Below are positions 58,642 through 64,000 of a stretch of DNA of 64,000 bases, one piece after another. The notes beneath the pieces were generated by a model, which ran no database searches, was not told the DNA's origin, and saw only the letters and a program-made list of their open reading frames with translations. How positions within the stretch are numbered: position 1 is the stretch's first letter; every line of letters begins with the position of its first letter. Origin of the DNA: Deltaproteobacteria bacterium (lineage in GTDB: Bacteria; Myxococcota_A; Polyangia; JACPQR01). The position numbers were made by a program, and so were the translations under genes. The DNA is taken from contig JACPQR010000156.1 of the NCBI GenBank assembly GCA_016190375.1, positions 40,839 through 104,838 on the forward strand, read 5' to 3'.

Positions 58642-60882
58642 ATGTCCGAGCTGGTCAAGGATCTGTCGCGAATCGCCGACGGGGTGCGCACCCGGTACTC
58701 CGAGAGCCGGAGGGTCCTGTCGTTCGGCGAGTACGTCGAGCTGTTCGACAAGGCCCCCCAGGCCCTGTCGCGCGACGCCTCGCGGTACTTGCGCGACATC
58801 TTCGATCACTACGGGCAGGACAAGCGCCGCCGGCCCTGGGGCACCGAGACGCGCTTCTTGCTCTTCGACCTGCCCTTCGCGGAGCCGCACGAGCGCCTGG
58901 TCGGCCACGAGGCCGTCCAGATGGAGGTCTACCGCGCGCTCTCGAACTTCGCGCGCGAAGGCCGCGTCAACAGGCTCCTGTTGCTCCACGGCCCGAACGG
59001 GAGCGCCAAGAGCACCTTCGCGGCCTGCCTCGCGCTGGCCCTCGAGCACTACTCGTCCTTGCCCGAGGGCGCGCTCTACAGGTTCAACTGGGTGTTTCCG
59101 ACACGCGGCACGGAGCGAGGCACGATCGGGTTCGCGGGCGGCAAGGGTCGCGAGACCGTCGCCGACGCCAGCGGTTCCTATGCCTACCTCGAAGACGAGC
59201 AGGTGGACGCTCGCCTCGGCTGCGAGCTGCGGGATCACCCTCTGCTCCTGATCCCCCGCCGCGAGCGACGCGAGTTCCTCGAGACGGCCTATCGGGCGGC
59301 GGGGACCTCCTCGGCCCCTCCCAAGTGGCTCTGGGACGGAGGCCTGTGCGCGAAGTGCCGGCAGGTCTTCGAGGCGCTCCTCGTCGCCAACCAGGGTGAT
59401 TTCCTCAAGGTCCTTCGGCACGTCCAGGTGGAGCGCTACTTCGTCTCCCGCCGCTACCGGACGGGCGCGGTGACGCTGGGCCCGCAGCTCTCTGTCGACG
59501 CCGAGGAGCGCCAGGTCACCATGGACAGGACCATCACGGCCCTGCCGTCGACCCTGCAGACCGTGACGCTCTTCGAGCCTCATGGCGAGCTCGTGGATGC
59601 CAGCGGGGGTCTCATCGAGTTCTCGGATCTGCTCAAGCGACCGCTCGACGCGTTCAAGTACCTCCTCCTGACGATCGAGTCCGGCGACGTCCAGCTCGCT
59701 CACTCGATCCTTCACCTGAACACCGTGATGATCGCCAGCTCCAACGAGATCCACCTGGCGGCCTTCAAGGAGCACCCCGAGTTCAACTCGTTCAGGGGAC
59801 GGATCGAGCTGGTCAGGACGCCGTACCTGCTCGACTACCGTGACGAGCAGCAGATCTACGATCTTCAGATCCGGCCCCAGGTGAGCCGCCACGTGGCGCC
59901 ACACGCGATCCTGCTCGCGTCGCTCTGGGCGGTCCTCACCCGGATGCGCAAGCCCGTCGTGGAGAGGCACGGCAAGGTCCTGGGCGCGCTCGTCGCGGAG
60001 CTAGGTCCCCTGGAGAAAGCCGAGCTGTACTCGTCGGGGAAGATCCCGCCGCGCCTCAGCCACGAGCATGCCAAGGAGCTGCGCGTGGGGATCGCGGCGA
60101 TCTACCGCGAGAGCGAGGCGTATCCGAACTACGAGGGCCGCCTCGGCGCGTCGCCGCGGGAGATCCGGACGCTCCTGCTCGACTCGAGCCAGCACGCCGA
60201 CTTCGACTGCCTGAGCCCCCTCGCCGTGTTCGGCGAGATCGATGAGCTCTGCAAGCTGAGCGGGGAGTACGAGTTCCTCAAGCAGGAGACGCTGCCGGGC
60301 GGTTACCACGACGCTCGCGGGTTCGTGGCGCTCCTTCGCGAGCGCTACCTCGACCTGTCGGAGGAGGAGCTGAGGAGCGCGTCCGGGATCGTGGCCGAGA
60401 CGCAGTACATGGACCTCTTCGAGCTGTACATCTCCCACGTCTCGCACTGGGTGAAGCGCGAGAAGCTCCTGAACCGCGTGACCGGCACGTACGAGGACCC
60501 GGACGAGGAGCTGATGCGCCGGATCGAGCGGACGATCGACGCCGGCCCTAGCGCCGACGACTTCCGCAAGAACATCATTCCGGTCGTGGCGGCGTGGGCG
60601 ATCGAGCGTCCCGGGCAGAAGATCGACTTCGCCGCGATCTTCCCGGCCTACATCCAGAAGGTCAAGGAGCACACCTTCCGCGAGCGCCGGGAGCAGGTGG
60701 CTCGGCTGGCGCGCGACATCGTGACGCACGTCTCGACGCCGGAGGCGAGCCTGGAGACGCAGGCGCGCGAGCACGTGGTGCGCACCCTCGCCCAGATGCG
60801 GGAGCGATTCGGATACTGCGACCGCTGCGCACGCGACGCGGCCGGCGCGCTCCTGTCGAGCCGCTACAGGGACTTGCTCTAG
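58642..60882 (+). CDS. prkA: PrkA-family serine protein kinase
   Basis: 746 residues, longer than the usual 630-690. An AAA+-like domain has the PrkA-type P-loop HGPNGSAKST (Lys123). The region IEFSDLLKRPLDAFKYLL, EDYI-like LLTIESGDV and MIASSNEIHLAAF is typical of PrkA, as are the later KLSGEYEFLKQET-type segments. The C-terminal region (about 440-720) carries the kinase-like part. PrkA proteins phosphorylate serines in stress, sporulation and starvation responses. They often pair with YeaH and SpoVR, neither of which is here. The last codon and stop form CTCTAG, whose CTAG is duplicated at 61079-61082. Confidence 0.93.
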   Translation: MSELVKDLSRIADGVRTRYSESRRVLSFGEYVELFDKAPQALSRDASRYLRDIFDHYGQDKRRRPWGTETRFLLFDLPFAEPHERLVGHEAVQMEVYRALSNFAREGRVNRLLLLHGPNGSAKSTFAACLALALEHYSSLPEGALYRFNWVFPTRGTERGTIGFAGGKGRETVADASGSYAYLEDEQVDARLGCELRDHPLLLIPRRERREFLETAYRAAGTSSAPPKWLWDGGLCAKCRQVFEALLVANQGDFLKVLRHVQVERYFVSRRYRTGAVTLGPQLSVDAEERQVTMDRTITALPSTLQTVTLFEPHGELVDASGGLIEFSDLLKRPLDAFKYLLLTIESGDVQLAHSILHLNTVMIASSNEIHLAAFKEHPEFNSFRGRIELVRTPYLLDYRDEQQIYDLQIRPQVSRHVAPHAILLASLWAVLTRMRKPVVERHGKVLGALVAELGPLEKAELYSSGKIPPRLSHEHAKELRVGIAAIYRESEAYPNYEGRLGASPREIRTLLLDSSQHADFDCLSPLAVFGEIDELCKLSGEYEFLKQETLPGGYHDARGFVALLRERYLDLSEEELRSASGIVAETQYMDLFELYISHVSHWVKREKLLNRVTGTYEDPDEELMRRIERTIDAGPSADDFRKNIIPVVAAWAIERPGQKIDFAAIFPAYIQKVKEHTFRERREQVARLARDIVTHVSTPEASLETQAREHVVRTLAQMRERFGYCDRCARDAAGALLSSRYRDLL

Positions 60883-61078
60883 TACTGCTCGCTCGCTACC
60901 CGCCGCGCCCCGGCTACTGCGGCCGCCGATCCGCCGGCATCTCGCGCCGTACGTCCTCGGCCCTCGCTGCGACGTGGCGCTGCCACGCCTCGGTCGGTCC
61001 TGCGGGCGTGCGACGCGATCTACCGCCGCCTCGGCGCCCTCGCTACGCCGCTCCGCGCCGGGTAGCGAGCGAGCAGTA
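60883..61078. mobile_element. MITE-like element with 20-bp terminal inverted repeats and CTAG flanks
   Basis: The 196-bp insert begins with TACTGCTCGCTCGCTACCCG (60883-60902) and ends with its exact complement (61059-61078). Identical CTAG tetranucleotides flank it (60879-60882 and 61079-61082), as a target duplication would. The left CTAG holds the prkA stop and the right one the stop of the convergent gene, so both reading frames end normally. The inside (about 156 bp) has no long open frame. It may also work as a bidirectional terminator. No transposase that could have moved it is in this window. Confidence 0.65.
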
Positions 61079-62038
61079 CTAGGACTCGGTGGGCCGGGCG
61101 GGGGTCGGCTCGTATGGGGAGTTGGGCACGATCGGGGGCGGCTGGGTCTGCGCGGGGGGCAGGGCCGGTCGCGGCTCGGGCGACGGGATCGGCGACGGCT
61201 CCGGTTGCATCGAGGGGCTCCGCGACGGGGGAGCGGGAACGGACGGGACGGGACGGCGCGACGGCGTGGGCGGGGCGTACCGCCTCGCGATCGTCACCAT
61301 CTCGTTGAGGCTCTGGATCGATGCGTCGATCACGGCAATCGGGTTCGCGCCGGCGCGCAGCGCGTCGTGCGCCGCGCCCGCCGCGGTGATCACCTCCCGG
61401 GCGGCCATCGCGGAGGCCTCTGCCGCGGTGGTGACCGAGTACGCCTGCTCCGGAGTCGAGTAGGGGTCAGAGGCCCCTGGCTCGGAGCCGTCAGGGTCGG
61501 TCGCCGGGTCGTTCGCGAGCATGGGCGCTGCACGCTCGGTCCCCGAGAGGATCCGATCCGGAGTCGCCGGGCGGTCCGCGTGCATCGCCTGCCTCGCGGC
61601 CATCCGGGCGGACAGGAGCGACTCGAGCACGGCCGAGGGGAGGGGTGACCGGCCTTCGGTGGGCCGCGAGTCGGTCAGGCGCTTCAGGAGCTGCTCCGCG
61701 CGGTCGGCGCTCTGGAAATCCGAGAGGACAGCGAGGCGCCTGAGCTGGAGCGCGTCGGCGTTGCGCCCCGCCGCCTCGAGCGCCAGCGGCGCGAACCGGC
61801 GGACCGCGGCGTCCGCCACGCGATACGCCACCGCCGACAGGGGCGCGGCGGCCGTCCCGCCCGTGTCCACCAGCTCCAGCCTCGCCATCGCCTCCTCGGG
61901 CAACAGGAGCGCGAGGGTCAGGTGGTACGCCTCGATCACCGGATGCACCGGGCCGGGCTCGGTCTGGGCGCTCGAACGGTCGGCGACCGCGAGACCGAGG
62001 ACCGCGAGCACCGCCGGAGCGGCCCTTCCGAGCTTCAT
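61079..62038 (-). CDS. Exported protein of unknown function, Pro-rich C terminus
   Basis: 319 residues from the ATG at 62036-62038, preceded by GGAGG. A cleavable signal peptide (APAVLAVLGLAVADRSSAQ) is followed by a helical Ala/Arg/Leu-rich domain to about residue 260 (VIEAYHLTLALLLPEEAMARLEL; AGRNADALQLRRLAVLSDFQSADRAEQLLKRL). The C-terminal 60 residues are Pro/Ser-rich (PSPIPSPEPRPALPP) and probably disordered. No family is recognised. It is divergent from the Cys-rich lipoprotein gene across 190 bases, in which I see no clear promoter motif. Its stop codon is the right-hand CTAG of the neighbouring insert. Confidence 0.75.
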   Translation of the reverse strand: MKLGRAAPAVLAVLGLAVADRSSAQTEPGPVHPVIEAYHLTLALLLPEEAMARLELVDTGGTAAAPLSAVAYRVADAAVRRFAPLALEAAGRNADALQLRRLAVLSDFQSADRAEQLLKRLTDSRPTEGRSPLPSAVLESLLSARMAARQAMHADRPATPDRILSGTERAAPMLANDPATDPDGSEPGASDPYSTPEQAYSVTTAAEASAMAAREVITAAGAAHDALRAGANPIAVIDASIQSLNEMVTIARRYAPPTPSRRPVPSVPAPPSRSPSMQPEPSPIPSPEPRPALPPAQTQPPPIVPNSPYEPTPARPTES

Positions 62039-62228
62039 GTGCAGTACCTCCACGAACATCTTCAGCATCGTGCGTGCCAGACGGGAACTGCCGCCCGGAT
62101 GCAGAACGAGGAGCAACGAGCCAGTCCGCGCGCCAGCGCGGTCCGCAATCCTGCCTCGCCGTGGCGCTTTGAGCCGAGGGACACCCTGGTCGACGGACGG
62201 GGGCTTGCAGTGAGATAGTAGCGGTGCA

Positions 62229-63824
62229 ATGGGCCCAGCCCGCCTCCTCGTCCTTGCGCTGACGCTTGGCTGCGCACCCGGTGAGAGGGGGGACGATGAC
62301 GACTCGGACGCGGGCGATGCGGGCGGGCGGGACGCGACGGTCGGCGTCGATGCGGCGCCCGCGGGGCCCTGCGCCTCGGACTCCGACTGCGACGACGGGA
62401 TCGTCTGCACGATCGACCACTGCGAACAGGAGGCATGCACTCACTCGCCGTGCACCGATTGCTGCGACGAGGGCCTGGGATGCATCGTGGGCTACGGGTG
62501 CGGCACCGCGCCGCAGCCCTGCACCACCGACGACGAGTGCGGCGACGACACGAGGTGCACCCTCGACCGCTGCCGTGACGCTACGGAGTGCGAGCACGTT
62601 CCCCAGGAGGCGCTCTGCTCGTCTGGCGAGATCTGCCTGGCGGCGCTCGGCTGCATTCCCGAGCCTCTCTCCGAGTGCGTCCGCGACGGGGACTGCTTCG
62701 GCGATCGGCCGTGCCTCGGCACGTGGAGGTGCGTCGACGAGTTCGGGTGCCAGTTCGTGTCCGTCCTCGACTGCGACGACGGCGATCCCTGCACGGCCGA
62801 CGAGTGCCGCGACGAGGAGGGCGGCTGCGTCCACGGCGCTCCCGAGGAGGTGTGCAACGGTGCCGACGACGACTGCGACGACGAGGTCGACGAGGGCTTC
62901 GAGTGCATGGTGGGGGAGGATGCGCCGTGCGTGACGGCCTGCGGGTCGGCGGGGGCGAGCGCCTGCGGCCCCGACTGCACGCTCGGCGAGTGCGCCCCTC
63001 CCGAGGAGCTGTGCAACGACGAGGACGACGACTGCGACGACGAGGTCGACGAGGGATTCCAGTGCTCCGCCGGCACCGCCGAGGACTGCGCGACGGCCTG
63101 CGGCTCGACGGGCTCGAGGACCTGCCTCGACGACTGCTCCTGGGACGACTGCGCCCCACCGGACGAGGTCTGCAACGGCGTCGACGACGACTGTGACGGC
63201 GCCTGCGACGAGGGAGACGAGTGCTGCGCCGGGGAAGTCCGAGACTGCTCGCTGATGGGCTTCGATCGCGGCGCGGCCGTCTGCGAGGACGACTGCACGG
63301 GCTGGGACAGCTCGGCCTGCTCCCGCTGCGGGGACGGTACGATCGACCAGGGCGAGGAGTGCGACGGCGAGAACCTAGGTGGCGACGACTGCACGACCGT
63401 TCCCGGCGATTTCACCTCGGGCGAGCTGGCCTGCGGCGGGGACTGCCGCTTCGACACGGGCGACTGCGAGCGGTGGGACCCGACCGGCAGCTACGCGACG
63501 GACCCGGACGTGGCGTACTCCTGCGCGGATCCAGGGTGGGGCGGCCCGCTCGTGAACTTTGCCTTCGACAGCTGCGCCTTCGCCGCCGCGGGCGGCGTGC
63601 TCAACGTGAGCTGCGATTCGGTGCCCTGCCAGATGACGGGGTTCATCGATGCGGACCGCGACTTCGACGTGAGCTGCCTCTTGCAGGGAACGTGTGACGA
63701 GAGTTACGCGCTTGCCGGCGCCTTCACCGACGACGACACCTGGGACGCGACGTTCACGGCGACCTTCGTGGGCGACTGCCTGGACTGCGTGAACCAGTCG
63801 GACGATCTGACGGGCGCACGGTAA
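62229..63824 (+). CDS. Cys/Asp-rich lipoprotein with MopE-like and myxobacterial disulfide repeats
   Basis: 531 residues. The lipobox is LALTLGC (Cys15), then an Asp-rich linker. Residues 48-215 hold short disulfide-type repeats (SDCDDGIVCTIDHCEQEAC; DDECGDDTRCTLDRC; DPCTADECRDEEGGC). Residues 215-330 carry three EVCNGxDDDCDDEVDEGF-type units as in MopE-like metal-binding proteins. A DUF4215-like unit follows (CGDGTIDQGEECDGENLGGDDCTTV). The last 120 residues form a separate strand-rich domain. The protein is probably surface-exposed and metal-binding (calcium or copper). It ends 69 bases before the second palindromic repeat core. Confidence 0.86.
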   Translation: MGPARLLVLALTLGCAPGERGDDDDSDAGDAGGRDATVGVDAAPAGPCASDSDCDDGIVCTIDHCEQEACTHSPCTDCCDEGLGCIVGYGCGTAPQPCTTDDECGDDTRCTLDRCRDATECEHVPQEALCSSGEICLAALGCIPEPLSECVRDGDCFGDRPCLGTWRCVDEFGCQFVSVLDCDDGDPCTADECRDEEGGCVHGAPEEVCNGADDDCDDEVDEGFECMVGEDAPCVTACGSAGASACGPDCTLGECAPPEELCNDEDDDCDDEVDEGFQCSAGTAEDCATACGSTGSRTCLDDCSWDDCAPPDEVCNGVDDDCDGACDEGDECCAGEVRDCSLMGFDRGAAVCEDDCTGWDSSACSRCGDGTIDQGEECDGENLGGDDCTTVPGDFTSGELACGGDCRFDTGDCERWDPTGSYATDPDVAYSCADPGWGGPLVNFAFDSCAFAAAGGVLNVSCDSVPCQMTGFIDADRDFDVSCLLQGTCDESYALAGAFTDDDTWDATFTATFVGDCLDCVNQSDDLTGAR

Positions 63825-63855
63825 GGGGACAGAAGCTGCGGGTGCGTTGCGCGAG

Positions 63856-64000
63856 CCCGGGTTTCGCTGGTCGTCGACGTCGTCGTTGACGTGGACCTTG
63901 ACGGCGACGTGGACGTGGACCTGGACGCTCCCCGGTTGACGCCGGCGGGTCGCGTCGAACGTGGGTCGCCGACGTCCACGTCGTCGTCGCCGTCAAGGTC
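63856..64000 (+). repeat. Long palindromic intergenic repeat, copy 2 (cut by window end)
   Basis: This copy begins with CCCGGGTTTCGC, followed by GTCGAC/GTTGAC hexamers and the 107-bp core at 63894-64000, bounded by GACCTTGACGGCGACG and its complement. The reverse complement of the core matches 36212-36318 with about four differences, all in the loop. Relative to the gene just upstream (the Cys-rich lipoprotein) it has the same orientation as copy 1 has relative to the recombinase gene. The far arm lies beyond the window. Confidence 0.8.

Noticed and set aside
62039..62228. A promoter pair in the divergent 190-bp gap
   Set aside because: No -35 and -10 pair with sensible spacing was found on either strand, so no site is listed.

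Overview
This is about 64 kb of very GC-rich bacterial chromosome, densely coding on both strands. I infer a member of the Myxococcota (Deltaproteobacteria in the older sense), probably uncultured. The grounds are the many secreted lipoproteins with Asp-rich linkers and MopE-like DxDGDG/CNGxDDDCDG motifs, an AgmX/PglI-type TonB-like protein, two eukaryotic-like Ser/Thr kinases, PilZ-domain proteins and a PrkA kinase. No rRNA, tRNA, CRISPR array, prophage or intact IS element is visible. The placement rests on gene content only.

Layout. 2-5527 (+) is an ATGA-coupled cluster: a partial upstream gene, a membrane transglutaminase, a MoxR AAA+ ATPase and an exported TPR protein. 5580-7430 (+) is a lipoprotein with a seven-bladed propeller. 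7458-11440 (-) holds a HEAT-repeat protein and two coupled PPK2 kinases that look like a split polyphosphate:AMP phosphotransferase. 11517-13357 holds a PDZ-thioredoxin protein and an HSL-type esterase. 13418-17310 (+) is a CoxE-like VWA protein coupled to a flippase-like membrane protein that carries an extra periplasmic domain. 18084-22146 (+) is miaB, a DUF151 nuclease, an endonuclease/exonuclease/phosphatase lipoprotein, a VanZ-like protein and a gamma carbonic anhydrase. 22143-28504 (-) is a three-module secreted protein, lepA, lepB and a kinase-MshEN fusion. 28643-35157 (+) is meaB, small lipoproteins, an AgmX-like protein, a geranylgeranyl-reductase-like flavoprotein, a Kelch-like lipoprotein and a double PilZ protein. 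35194-37289 (-) is a DUF457-type membrane protein and a XerD-type recombinase, separated by a palindromic repeat. 37370-42317 (+) is a KOW protein and a heterodimeric ABC exporter. 42486-47055 (-) is rpmB, an RluA-family pseudouridine synthase, a PHP-domain lipoprotein and a small lipoprotein. 47194-49656 (+) is an exported carboxypeptidase-regulatory-like/PDZ protein. 49660-55493 (-) is two lipoproteins, a Ser/Thr kinase, a REC-PilZ protein and a Uma2 protein. 55510-60882 (+) is a PDZ lipoprotein, a B12-type radical SAM enzyme, a lipoprotein and prkA. 61079-63824 is a secreted protein and a divergent Cys/Asp-rich lipoprotein.

The theme is cell-envelope and signalling biology: about ten lipoproteins, several exported repeat proteins, export machinery (LepB, ABC pair, flippase) and kinase/PilZ modules co-transcribed with surface proteins. 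Housekeeping genes (miaB, lepA, lepB, rpmB, meaB, xerD-like) are interspersed.

The most unusual non-coding content is three palindromic elements. Two are copies of one 107-bp self-complementary repeat (36212-36318 and 63894-64000), each downstream of a gene and in the same orientation relative to it. The third is a 196-bp MITE-like insert (60883-61078) with 20-bp terminal inverted repeats. It sits between two CTAG copies that are the stop codons of two convergent genes, exactly where two other convergent pairs in this window share a single CTAG.
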